In this document: positions 24,101 to 34,899 of the stretch, one piece after another
Layout: the number at the start of each line of letters is the position of its first letter
Position numbering within the stretch: position 1 is the first letter of the stretch
DNA from: Ophiocordyceps camponoti-saundersi (nom. inval.)
Taxonomy: Eukaryota > Ascomycota > Sordariomycetes > Hypocreales > Ophiocordycipitaceae
Direction: 5' to 3'
Assembly: GCA_003339415.1 (NCBI GenBank)
Contig: PDHQ01000114.1
Location: forward strand, 39,789 to 103,788
DNA length: 64,000 bases
Made by a program: the position numbers and the translations under genes
The notes under the pieces: generated by a model
Databases searched by the model: none
The model's input: only the letters and a program-made list of their open reading frames with translations
Told to the model about the DNA's origin: nothing

Positions 24101-25430
24101 GAGGCGAGTTAATATTCTAACTAATATCTATAAAATAATTTTTTTAATATTTTATAAGTAATATTATTATAAAAGTCCTCCCCTTATAAGAGACTTAATA
24201 TAAGGGGGATTTATTTTCTTAGTTTAGGGCGGGATTCTCCTCCTCTTTTATAATATTAGTAAAATAAACTAAAAAGGCTAAGGGGGGAAGATTAAGCTTA
24301 TATTTGCGCGAGAAATAACTAGCGCCGCTATAATAAAGGTAATAGCTATTAGCGCGCCGCTTTATAATCTTATTATTCTTAGCTTAAGCTACTTAATAAT
24401 AAGCTTTACCGCTATAGCTATTTTAGCTATAAGAAAAATAATTATTATATTTACTAAAGCGCGGCTAAGTGCTAGCTTAATATATATTAGTTATTAAGGT
24501 ATTTTAAAATAGTTTAGGATTAAGAGGTAAAGGTATCTAGCTTTTATTTTTAAAGCGGAATAATTTAATATTTATAATAATAGCGCGGATCTTAATAATA
24601 ATAATAATATACTTAGTTAGGGGGATATTACGCCTTATATAATATTAGTAAAAGGCTAGGGTAAGAGTATAATAATAGCGTATAACTTTAATTTTATTAG
24701 CTTATTTAATATTATTCGCTAAAGTAAGCTTAGCTTTAAAATAGATAAGGAAATTAAAAAAAAACTTTAAAGCGCTTTATATAAGGTATTTTAGTTCTAT
24801 TATAGCTATCTAATACTAATATAAGTTAGTAAGTATAATATTAAAGTAACTTAAAAAGTAATTAAGGTTATACTTATACTTAGCACCTTACTTAAAAAAT
24901 AAGGCTATTTTAGCTTAAATAATAAAAAATAAATATTAGTATAAAAATACTTATTAGTTATAAGTAGTGCTAATAAAGGCTTAGTTTACTTATAGCTTAT
25001 AAGATATAAAAAAGCGCTATATTAGAGAAAGGTCTTTATTACCGTTAAATAGCAAGCTAAGAGGTAGTAGCTTATAGTAAAGTTACGACTATTATTACTT
25101 AAATAGCTATATAAACTAGTACTATTAGTATAAGGTTTTAGAGCTTTATAATAGTAGCTTATTACTCTAAAAGCTAAGTAATTATAGTTTATTAAGTATT
25201 AGGGTTATTTATAGCTAAGGTTATTTTACTATTAAGGTCTTATACTCCTTAGCTTTTATAAAAAGCTAATTTTATAAATATAAAATAACTTAAAAAGTTC
25301 TAAAATATATATAGTATAAGCACTTAGGGTTATAGTTTATATATAGCCCGCGCTTATCTTATACGCGGCGCTAACTAATTATATATACTTATATATACCC
25401 CGCGCTTATTATACGCGCAGACTTAACTAA
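21153..25430. other. Unassigned decayed DNA right of copia A1
   Basis: Before A1 was inserted this stretch was contiguous with 13863 and earlier. Two plus-strand frames read through RIP stops over long distances (about 21197-24120 and 24480-25330) with Lys-rich, plausible composition. Neither shows a motif I can name, and stop-free length is meaningless here. Some GC-richer patches survive, for example around 22030-22140 and 25320-25440. A decayed mobile element is the likely origin. Confidence 0.4.
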
Positions 25431-27390
25431 GCACCTTTACGTAACTTAGCTATTTAGGCGTAGCTTAAACTTTTTATAGTTTTTAAGATTTAAAATAAGA
25501 TAATATAAGTTATTAGTTATTTATTTATATTTAAATATTTTTAAAAAAGTTATCTTCGCTTTTTAAAAGTTATTTTAAGATATTAAGGATAATATTATAT
25601 ATTTTTAAAAAATAATAAAAACTTTATTTATATTAAAGTTTTAATTTATAAGTTTATAAGTAAGGTTAATAATAATAAAATTACTTTTTAAGCTTTTTTT
25701 ATTTTTTTAAGAGAAGGCTATTTTATTATTATTTTAAACTTAATATTCTTATTAAATATTTTCTAAGTATTATTTATTAGCTTTATAAAAAAGTTATTTA
25801 ACTTATAATATAATTAGTAATTTAAATTTTATACGGATTTTTCTTTAAATCTATTTACTTTATATTTTTATTAAGGTAATTTACTAAAAGCTATATACTA
25901 AGTAGCGTTATTTTATAAAATACTTTAAGTTTTTTTAATTAGCTTAGTTTAAAACTTTAAGATAAGTTATTTATATTTATAAGCTTATTTATTTAAAATA
26001 TCTTTACTAGTTAGTTATTAAAAAGTTTCTTAAAAAGAATATTAAGTTAGGAAAAAATTATTATTATTATAAACTATTTAAGGTAAAAAGTAGCTTAAGT
26101 TATTCTTTTAATTTTTAAATAATTAAAAATCTTTTCTTATTAATATATCTTAAAATATAAACTTTTATTTTAATATAATAAAAGTAAGAATATTAAGTTA
26201 AATAGTAAGCTTTCTTTATAAAGCTTAGATTTATTTATAAATCCTTATATTAAGTAAAGTGAATTAAAAGCATATTTAAAAATTAAATTTTTTAAAATAT
26301 TACTTTTTAATATACTTTTAAAATAAAAAAAATAAGTTAAGCTAGCTTATTAATATAATTCTTGTTTTAAGCTATAACTTTTTAAAAAATATTTATAAAT
26401 TAATTAATATTTTAATAAATAATAGTTTAGTTAATTTTTTTAATTTAATTAAAAATAATATTAAAAGCACTAATAAGCTTAAATTAGCTAAGATATATAA
26501 TATATAGCTAAACTTATTATTTATAAAGTATTTTAAAAGTTTATTTAAAATATATATAAAATTTAAAATAAAGATTTAATTTATTTTTTTATAATTTATT
26601 AAATTTAAAGCTATATAATTTAAATATTTTATTAATTATTTTTATTATTTTTTCTTTTCTTTATTAAATTTTAGGAGAGGTTATTTTATTACTAATAAGA
26701 TAAGCAGATTAGGAAAATATCTTCTTAAAAGCGTATTTTCTTTTAAAACAAGAGTAAGTAGTTCTTTTTTTAAAGTTAAAACTATTTAAAGAAAATATCC
26801 TTACCTTCTCTAACTTATAATAGGGATTTTATTTCCTTACTTTCTTTAATTAGTAAAGCTAGCTTTTTATTATTATTACTTATAATTTAAAAATATTTTT
26901 AAATAAAGGAAGGTTAATTTCTAAAAAGTATATTAAATAAGTAAAGAATTCTCTTAAAAATATATTAAAATTAGTTAACTTTATCGAAAAGTTAATTATA
27001 ATTAGTAATTATAATAAAGTTATTTAGAAAATAATTAATAGCTAATAGTAACTTAGTTTTTTAAAAATTATCTTAATAATATAAATATCTTTTAACTAAT
27101 TTTAATTTCCTTATATTATAAATTAAAATATTTTCCTTTAAAAAATAACGCTCTTTTATTCCCTTATAAATATTAAAAATATAAGCTTTTTTCTTTTTAG
27201 TTATATTCTTTTCCTTAATTAAGTTAAGTAATTTAAAGGTAAAAAGATAATATATAGTTAAAGTTATTTAATAAATATAATAAATCTTTCTTTTAAGCTA
27301 AAAATCTATACTTCTAAGGCTTTTATTAATAAAAATATTTTTAATATAACTTACTAGCTTAATAGCTAAAAATCTATTAATTAGTAAAAT
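25430..27390. other. Very AT-rich stretch, no gene recognised
   Basis: About 2 kb of the lowest GC in the window, with few CpG left. I looked for transposase, reverse transcriptase and integrase motifs on both strands and found none that hold up. An old, completely decayed repeat is the simplest reading. Confidence 0.45.
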
Positions 27391-27612
27391 ATAAAAAATA
27401 CTAATTAATATATATTTATATATATAATTTATTAATAATTATATATATTAAGCTAGCTATTAAATATAATATATAAAAAGAGGAAATAAGCTAATTATTA
27501 ATTATAAAATTATAAATTAGCTATTATATTAATTAATTAATTATTATACTAAGGACCTAATATTAAGTATCTAAAACCTTTACTATATATAAAGCTAATA
27601 AGTTGCTAACTT

Positions 27613-27655
27613 AATAGGAAAAACCTTAGGTAGGGACTATCTAAGTAAAACCCCC
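27613..27655 (-). promoter_or_regulatory. 3'-end hairpin motif of the SINE
   Basis: On the minus strand GGGGGTTTTACTTAG is followed by a loop and CTAAGGTTTTTCCTATT, with CTTAG/CTAAG as the stem. It lies about 70 bases before the tail. It closely resembles the 3' ends of LINE B and LINE A. Confidence 0.65.
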
Positions 27656-28143
27656 TTTAATTAACTATATATTACTAAGTTAGGCACCCCTCTAAGGTCC
27701 TAATAAAGTACGCGGCGGTCTAGTATATTAAGCTTACTATAGCTTAAGGGTATAGTTAATCCGGCTATATTATTATTACTATAGCTATTATAAGGGTCCG
27801 CTACGGGGTCCGCTCCGCTCCGCTTAAGTTAGAAGGTCCGGGGCCCCCTTATATATATATATAAGTAAGTAATAGCGCTATAAATTAATTAAATTAAATA
27901 AGCTATCTTAAGCCTCGGGCAGGCTATCAGAGTCTGACTTCGTAGCGGGGTCTAATAATATAAGAACTTATATAGCGCCCTATTACGTAAAGTACGTGCT
28001 GCCCGTAGCTACGCTCTGCGGGGAGCCTTCTAATAGCCCTATACTAGGAAGATTATTTATCTAACCTAATCTAAGCTGCCGTATTTATTTATAAGCGCTG
28101 TACGGCTACGCTACCTTAGTTAGGGGGTCCTTTAAGCCCCCGT

Positions 28144-28220
28144 ATTATTTGCTAGATTCGAACTAATTACCTCTTAAAAAAGAGGTTGTTCTAAAAATAT
28201 AACTATTATGCTAAAATAGT
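28144..28220 (-). ncRNA. tRNA-derived head of the SINE with Pol III A and B boxes
   Basis: The head is 77 nt on the minus strand. The A box TAGCATAATAG (28203-28213) fits TRGYNNARNNG and starts at tRNA position 8. The B box GTTCGAATC (28155-28163) fits GWTCRANNC. The first seven and last seven bases (ACTATTT and AAATAAT) pair at six of seven positions, and the one mismatch is what RIP would cause. The T arm has a 7-base loop. An anticodon-type stem ACCTC/GAGGT encloses an 8-base loop TTTTTTAA, resembling Lys(UUU) but one base too long. It is therefore a tRNA-derived promoter rather than a working tRNA. Confidence 0.8.
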
Positions 28221-28579
28221 AATTAGCTATTATAAAAAATATAAAAATAAATAAAAAATTTTAAAAATTAAAATAATAATAATAAGAAAATTTTAATTAT
28301 TACTTAAAAGAATATTAAGCTAATTATATAATAAAAAGCTTAAAAAAGATTTTTTAATATAATTTTAAAAATATTTATTTAAGAAGATTTTATAGTAATT
28401 TCTATATATATTAATAAAATAAAGATTTCCTAATATAAGATAATTCCTTAATATATAAAGATTTCCTTATAAAATTTAAAAATTTTAAAAAAATATATTT
28501 TAATATTAAATTTAGTTTAAAACTTTAATAAAATTATAAAAGTAATTATAAGAAAATTATAAAAGAAAATTTAAGTATT

Positions 28580-28613
28580 TATTTATTATTTATATATTAA
28601 AAGCTTTTATAAT
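28580..28613 (-). mobile_element. 3' tip and tail of LINE B copy 2
   Basis: The (TTA)n-type tail and last bases of a LINE B copy whose remainder resumes at 49917. The join ...AAGCTTTTATAATATTTAAAGC... matches LINE B copy 1 at 32613-32636, proving that copia A2 was inserted into this LINE. Confidence 0.85.
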
Positions 28614-28915
28614 TATTAAATATTATCTCTCTATACCCCTTTATATCTACTATACGATATATATATAAAAGATAGCACGGATATAGGGAAGCCTCTAACG
28701 AAATATATATTACTACTTAAGTCGTACCTTATATAACTTAGGAGGTAGGAGGTAGCTTAGATAAGAAGAAGGAGAGTATAAAAGTAAAGTATTATCTAGC
28801 TATATAGCCGCTCTTCCTCGTATAATAAAGGAAGGGTATTTATCTCTAATTATACTTAATTTAGGTTACCTTTTACTTTCTCTTACTTATATATATATAT
28901 AAAGATTACTTAATA
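28614..28915 (+). repeat. 5' LTR of copia A2
   Basis: 302 bp, starting and ending TATTA/TAATA. It matches 49615-49916 directly and both A1 LTRs inverted. Confidence 0.95.
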
Positions 28916-30089
28916 CTAATTAGTAGTTATATTAGTTATTATTAGTTAACTATAGATTAGCTAAAGTAATAAGATAGGTATTATATAATACCGAAAAGCC
29001 CTTATACCCGCTATTAACTAATACTTATATTTTTACTTTATTTCTTAATATTAGTTCTTACTAAAGAGCTATTTTTACCTAGTATTACTATTAAGATTAA
29101 AAGATTAAAGTAACGTATAATACCTACTAATAATAAAATCTTTACTAAAAAGCTATATTTAGCCCGGTATTTTTTACTAGTTATATAATATTACTTTTAA
29201 TAGCGTTCCGGAAATATAATAATAATAATATAGCTTTTATAACCTTAAAAGTTAAATAGGAAGTAATAAATATATTAACTATAATAACGGTAATAAATAA
29301 GATTTTAGCTTTATATAACGAAATAATAAAAGGAAGCGAAATTAACCCTTATATCTAAACTTAAAATATAAACTTATTTTATTAGGATATATAACCTAAC
29401 TTTATATAACCTCCTAATAAGGTCGAATTAATAATATTTATTACTTAGTAAATATATAATATTATTTATTTTAACTTTTATAAAAATAACTTTCTTTATA
29501 TAATCTTATTAGAACTTTAAGGATAAACTTATTATTAGCTAAAATATATCTACTATATATTCTTAAAAGAATTAACTTAAATTATAATCGCATAATACGT
29601 CCCGCTTATCGGAAACGGTATATTAATTAAACGCTTTATACGACTCCTTAAAACTAAACCGGAAGATATTTTACCCCCTAGCTCGTAAGAAGCCCCTTTT
29701 ATATAGTTAGATTACCCCCTTTTTTCCGAACTAACTTTTCTAAATTATATAATATAAGCTTTATATTTAGCATAGCCCCCTAAGTTAAGATATATTTTAA
29801 TATAGCTACTACGAAATATCTTAGCTAAACCCTTACTTTATATAACTTATATATAAAAGCTAACTACTTTATATAACTTAAATATATAGCTACTCTTAGT
29901 AACCCTAACTTAGACCTTTTTAGAATTAATAAATTAAGCTTTAATAAGTATTATATAAGTTTATATATTATTACTAATACGAAAAATAGTAAATAGACTA
30001 ATCTCCCTAAATAAAGTTACCGCTTTCCTTAAAAGTTAGCGGAAAGATTAGAACTATATAAGGCGGCTATACGATATACTAATTAATAA

Positions 30090-30790
30090 GGCTAGGATTT
30101 TTATTAGCTATTACTCCTATATTAATATAACGGAAAATTAATTTTACGCTATTTTTCCGGATATTTTTTTAAATAAAGCTTAGGACTATTATTTATACTT
30201 TATTAAATTAGATAAACGATAAGATAAAATTTATACTTTTTTAAATATATATTTTAATATTTATATAAACTATTCGTTATATTAAATAGATTAGATTACT
30301 CTTTCTTTTAATATTATATAATAAGAAAACCTTAATAAAACTATAATAAATTTACTTAATACCCTCCTTAATAAACTTCGACTTATTTAATAAGCTCTTA
30401 AACCTAACTATTAAGGAGAAAAGTAACTTCTTATTACTATTATATAAGCTTATCGTAGCGTTTTAAAACTTATATTAGCTATAATATTCTAAGATATATT
30501 ATACGAAATATTTATTAATCGCCTCCGTTCCTCCCTTACTATTACTACGGATAAAACTACTAACTAGTTTTTTATTAAATAACGCTACCTTAATTATAAT
30601 AAGTATCGTATAAACTTTAGATAATCTTCTTTTACTCCCTAATAATAATAATCGCTCCTTATATAACGTTTTTCCTTATAGCGACGCTAGTTCTAACTTT
30701 ATATAATATAAAAATATTTTATATATAAAAAAGAAAGATATTAGTTTATAAACTATAAATCGGACGATATCTAACGCGTATATAAGTAAT
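30090..30790 (+). pseudogene. Copia A2 gag with zinc-binding stretch, RIP fossil
   Basis: With TAA/TAG read as Gln/Trp, the frame shows KAQDYY, a leucine-rich segment, IQQALKPNYQGE and FINRLRSS, then a QFF--QRY block. This is the pattern of gag-like proteins of fungal copia elements. About 30732-30790 reads as a Cys/His-type stretch (Cys codons now TAT) in the place of the usual knuckle. The protein would package element RNA. The start was not determined, because RIP has removed ATG codons throughout. Confidence 0.75.
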
Positions 30791-31466
30791 ACCTTACTAG
30801 TTATAAAAAAACTAGCTAGGACCCCTTTATAAAGGAAGAATTTAGCGTATTCCTCTTATTATATAAAGGTTCTAATAAATAAGATTCCTAATTTTTATAA
30901 TTATATAACGAAAATTCTAACGTTAAAAAAGAAGTTATTAGCGGCGAAAACGCGGTTTTATTTTTTACTATAGCGGCCTATATATACTGCCTTATTAGCG
31001 ATAATATTTACTAACTAAAGGCCTTAGCGGTTTCCGCGGAATAATTCCTTCTTTTTAATATATATCGTATAATATATTAAAGCGAGCTTTAAGATATAAA
31101 AGCTATATAAATCTTAACTATAAGTAAACTATAAGTAGAAGCTTATATTTAGGAATACCCTTATATAACTATTAACTAAACCTTAACTAAAAATATAATT
31201 TATTTTAGCTTCTTAAAACTTACTAAGCTAATCGGAACTATTATTATATAAAACCCCCTTAGTAAAGTTCTCTACTATATTCTTAATATTTCTACCTTAT
31301 TCTTTTTTTATCTTAAAGATATTAACCGCCTCTATACTTTCTACGATAATATACGAGATATTATTATATAATATAATAATATAATAGTTCCTATTATTAG
31401 AAAATAAGGATATTTATTCTTTAATATCTTAAAATAAAAATTTATATTATATTATATAAAATAAAA
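30790..31466 (+). pseudogene. Copia A2 protease and pre-integrase region, RIP fossil
   Basis: The frame shared with gag continues and ends with KVLYYVLNISTPFFYPKD followed by DINRLYTFYDN (about 31262-31350). This is the conserved segment that precedes the integrase in fungal copia polyproteins. The aspartic protease active site was not read with confidence. Confidence 0.6.
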
Positions 31467-32340
31467 GTTATAATAGCTTTATTAATATTTTAGCTACTAT
31501 TATATATAATAGCTTTATAATTTACTAAAAAAGGCTAGTTTTTTAGATATAACCCTTATAGCCCTTAAGTTAATTTAATATTTATACTATTAATATTAAT
31601 TATATAACTTAAAACTTTAGCGATTTAAATTCTCCCTTAAAAATAATTATAATTTTAATTACTTACTTATTATTAATATTTTTTACCTTAGTAGTAAGCT
31701 AGTCCTATACGCTATTAATAAAGCTATATTTTTCTAAATAGCTACCTTTATATAAAATATATTAGCGGTAAACGCTTAGAACGCCTTTTATAAGTGCTAG
31801 ATTTATATATACTAAAGCTTACTAAATATTATCTCCTATAATGCTAGGACTAACTTTTCCTTTTTAGAGTTTCGTATAAACGCGAAACTACTTAGTATTA
31901 TATATAAAAAAATACCTATTAAAGCGTATTAAGCGATTAGCAAAGTTAAATATATATACGCCCCTTTTAGGCGAGCGTATAATATTCTATATAAAGAAAT
32001 TAGTATTAAGACCGATAATATAACTATCTTTTAGATAGCTATTAAGGCTATTAATAATATAGCTAGATTAGATAGCTTTATCTTAATATTTCTTATTTTT
32101 AGCGCTTACCCCTATATTTTATATAACTTACCCCTAGCCCTTAATATTATTATAAAAGCTTAAGTAATTTAACGCGCTATAAAATAAGTATAATAAATTA
32201 AAGCTTAAGCAGATATTATACGCGCTCTCTATATTCGAAATAGACCTAATTCGTATAATATCTTATCGCTTCCTTTTTAAAGCGAAGTTTTTATTTAGCG
32301 TAAAAAAGATAAATAGTAAGGTTTTTTCTATATTTTTAGT
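31467..32340 (+). pseudogene. Copia A2 integrase, RIP fossil
   Basis: A His-rich start (L-H-R-H-F-G-H type, about 31467-31500, His codons now TAT) leads into a core containing SSKPVLYTINKATFFQ. The second catalytic Asp (now AAT) is at 31840-31842 and the catalytic Glu (now AAA) at 31948-31950. They are separated by 35 residues, the DD35E spacing. The block KAHQAISKVK corresponds to the VEAHHSIGKVERYH type. The C-terminal part ends near 32340 with a Q-SEVF-REKDGWQG-like segment. Both the spacing and the flanking blocks make the assignment firm. The enzyme would have integrated the cDNA. Confidence 0.9.
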
Positions 32341-32592
32341 TTCGATAGCTAGGATATTATCCTTAAACTTCTTATAAAACTAACTAGATTTTATATAATA
32401 TAAGTTAAACCTTATCTCCGCTCCCTCCCTATTATACTTATAGAGAAAAAAGTATAGTTTAAAATCCTAATTATGCCCTTATATAATAAAAACTTATATA
32501 AAGCTTTTCCCTCTATATTCGTTATTATAAAAGAAAAAGATAATTATATACTTACTATATAATTATAATAATAAAGTATTATTATTACCTTA
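32341..32592 (+). pseudogene. Copia A2, segment between integrase and reverse transcriptase
   Basis: A continuation of the polyprotein frame, cut by the LINE B insertion; the target duplication is 32578-32592. The sequence resumes at 39852. The empty site is seen in A1 at 17174-17188. Confidence 0.7.
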
Positions 32593-32653
32593 TTATTATT
32601 ATTTATATACTAGGGGCCTTTATAATATCTAAAGCTTCTATAATATATTAAAT

Positions 32654-32688
32654 AGGAAAAATCCCCTAAAGTAAAGTAAAACCCCCTA
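32654..32688 (-). promoter_or_regulatory. LINE B 3' hairpin motif, copy 1
   Basis: Minus-strand GGGGGTTTTACTTTAC, a short stem-loop, then GGGGATTTTTCCTATT, about 50 bases before the tail. In copy 2 the stem is better preserved (CCTT...AAGG). Confidence 0.6.
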
Positions 32689-32880
32689 ACTATAAAGGAA
32701 AAGCTTACTATACGCTTATATAAAGGTATAGTAGTAGCTAGCGGCGGTATAATATAATAAGCTTATTATTTAGGGGTAATTTCGGATAATATAAGAAAAT
32801 AAGGTAAGGAGAGGAGGGCGGAGAAAGGAAAGTCCGTAAGGTATAGGGCGGAAAGAGCGAGGTAATATAGCGTAGCGGCG

Positions 32881-32946
32881 TAGCGCGGGGCGGTGCGGGG
32901 CGGTATAAGGCGGTATAAGGTAAGGCGGTATAGGGCGGGGCGGAGG
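32881..32946 (+). repeat. GGCGGT-rich short tandem repeats in the LINE B 3' region, copy 1
   Basis: Irregular repeats of GGGGCGGT and AAGGCGGTAT, a GC-rich island in AT-rich surroundings. They contain almost no CA or TG and so are immune to RIP. The same block occurs at 50155-50245 and, inverted, at 60722-60822. Confidence 0.8.
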
Positions 32947-34349
32947 AAGAAAAATCTAAAAGGGGGTAAGGTAAAGTAGCGGGGTAGCTACTTTATTATA
33001 TATTAGTAATTAGAGGGGGGAGGCTATATTTTTTTCTTTTTTACCTCCCTTTTCTTTTCCTTTTTTTCTTCTTTTTATTATCCTTAGAAGAAAGTACGTT
33101 TTTAACCCCCTCCCTTAACCTTTCCTTTTAACTTTTATAATAAAGAGAAAGTAAAAAAGTTATATAGCTATATTAATAAAATAATAGCGATAAATATATT
33201 TTAGATTATCTATAGTAAGCCTCGTAACCTCCCTTATATTATATATATAATTTAATTAGCTAACTATAAAGTCTTATACTAAAAATAATAAAATAAGTAA
33301 TATTATATAGCGCTAGCTATATATAAAGCTAATAAAGCGTATAAGCTTATAATTAGCTAATTATTATAATTATATTAAGGCTTAATATAAATATTAGGAA
33401 GTAAATAATATTAGAAATTAAGCTAAAGTTAAAGCTTAGAATACTAACTAAGTTATAAATATATTTAAAGGAGTTATATACCGCTATAATAAAAGTAGCG
33501 CGGTATATTAGCGGAGGAGGATAGCTAAATAGCTTATTAGTAAATATAAAATAAGGCGAAGCGAAGCGGAGCGGAGTTTCGGATATAGCTAATAATAAAT
33601 AATAGGAGAGAATTTAAATTAACTTATATAATACGTAAAAGTAGAATAAAGCGTTAAAGCTTTAACTTAATATAATAACGATAATAATATAAGTAAGCGC
33701 CTTAGCGAGGTTAGCTATTTTAATAGCTATTTTTAATATTACTTTTATTACGATAATTATTAATACTTTTTCCTAGGAGTCTTATATATTAATATTAGCT
33801 TACCTTAAAATATTAAATAAATAGATAACTATTAATATAAGCGAAGTAGGAGGTAAAAAAAGAGGCGGAGTAATAACGATAATAGCGGCGGTAATAAATA
33901 TAGTAATTAAACCGTAAGCGGAGTAAGTAATAATAGTAAATATAAGGGAGGAAGCGGAGGCGGTAATAAAGAGCGCGGTAGTAAAAGCGCTAGCTTAGTT
34001 AATAATAATTATAGTAATAATAATAAAATTTATAATAAAGGCGGGGGAGGCGGTACTTATAATAATAATAACTATTATTATTATTATTATTACCGCTTAA
34101 AAAGATTATATTATAAGGTTCTTATAAGAATTTCGGTTAAAAATATAAATAAAAATATAAAACTTTTAATTTTTTATATATAATATAATATATAATATTA
34201 ATTAAGTTTAAAATAACTTTAATTAAGCGGTAATAGATTATATTAGAGTTAACTAGTTTAGATATATTTTAAAAAATATTTTTAAGTTTTAATATATTCT
34301 TAACTTAAATCGCTTAAAAATAAAGCGGGAGCTAGTGCTAAAAAAGAAA

Positions 34350-34850
34350 TTAGAGGCGGAGGAGGATAAAGCGGTAGCTTAGACGCTAATTATTATTATA
34401 TCGATATTAGGGAGCGGGTTAGATTAGGTAATAATCGGAGGTAATAAGGAGGGGGCGGATAGAGTTAAAAGGGTAAGCGGAGCGGAAAAAGAGGTAAGCG
34501 GAGCGGAGGTAATAAAAGGTATAAAGGAGGAGGGCGGGGGAGTAATAAAGCCGGAGCTTAAGCTAGATTTTATTCGAGTATTAAAACTTTCTCTTACGAA
34601 ATCTATATTAGCGGCGTCGAAGCGCGTAGCGGAGAGTAATAATAATAGCTTAAAAGATAAGCTTATAAGTATTAGAGGTATTATTAAGCGTAAAAAATAA
34701 AGTAAAGGGTAAAGTAAGAAAAAAGGTAAAAAGGCTAAGTAAGCTAAGTAGAGCTAATTAAAATAAGGGGCGGAGGTAAAAGTAAGGTATAAAGTAAATA
34801 AATAATAATAATTATATAGTAAAAATATTAAAAACTATCCCTTACGCTTA
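34350..34850 (+). other. Possible antisense frame in the LINE B 3' region
   Basis: The strand opposite to LINE B gives a hydrophilic frame rich in Lys, Glu, Ser and Ala. It is preceded at about 33840-34120 by a Gly/Asn/Tyr-rich stretch. It would be convergent with ORF2. Copies occur at about 51900-52180 and, inverted, at 58830-59820. I do not recognise it. The antisense strand of the reverse transcriptase reads similarly smoothly, so the impression of coding may be false. Confidence 0.2.
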
Positions 34851-34899
34851 AACCTTACGCTTAAGTATCTTAATATATTTAAATATTATAAAATAATAA

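Larger units (their letters stand above)
27529..28220 (-). mobile_element. tRNA-headed SINE, 692 bp
   Basis: This insertion is bounded by the 14-bp duplication AATTAGCTATTATA (27515-27528 and 28221-28234). Its empty site is visible in repeat C copy 2 (53175-53188, one mismatch). On the minus strand it starts directly with a 77-nt tRNA-like head, followed by a body of about 600 nt. The body ends in a LINE-like hairpin motif (27613-27655) and an AATT-type tail (27529-27545). It retains 13 CA/TG dinucleotides in 692 bases, about sevenfold denser than LINE A copy 1, so it has suffered less RIP. No protein motif is present. The GC-rich part at about 27820-28130 is unlike its surroundings. I cannot tie it to a named family. 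Confidence 0.85.
27391..28579 (+). repeat. Repeat C copy 1, split by a SINE
   Basis: 27391-27528 and 28221-28579 together match 53063-53590 in direct orientation. The interruption is the SINE at 27529-28220. The right edge is interrupted by LINE B copy 2. No coding motif was seen in the repeat. Confidence 0.75.

Noticed and set aside
21197..24120. A plus-strand frame of almost 3 kb with only TAA/TAG stops and plausible composition, tempting as a giant gene
   Set aside because: In RIP-saturated DNA every TAA/TAG may come from Gln or Trp codons and TGA does not survive, so all six frames look this way. No motif was recognised.
25480..26700. A pogo/Fot1-type transposase on the minus strand
   Set aside because: I tried to match the catalytic blocks and could not place them; composition alone is not enough.
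28144..28220. A functional tRNA-Lys gene
   Set aside because: The anticodon-type loop has 8 bases, the sequence lies at the exact edge of a target-duplicated insertion and the body continues directly without a terminator. It is a SINE head.
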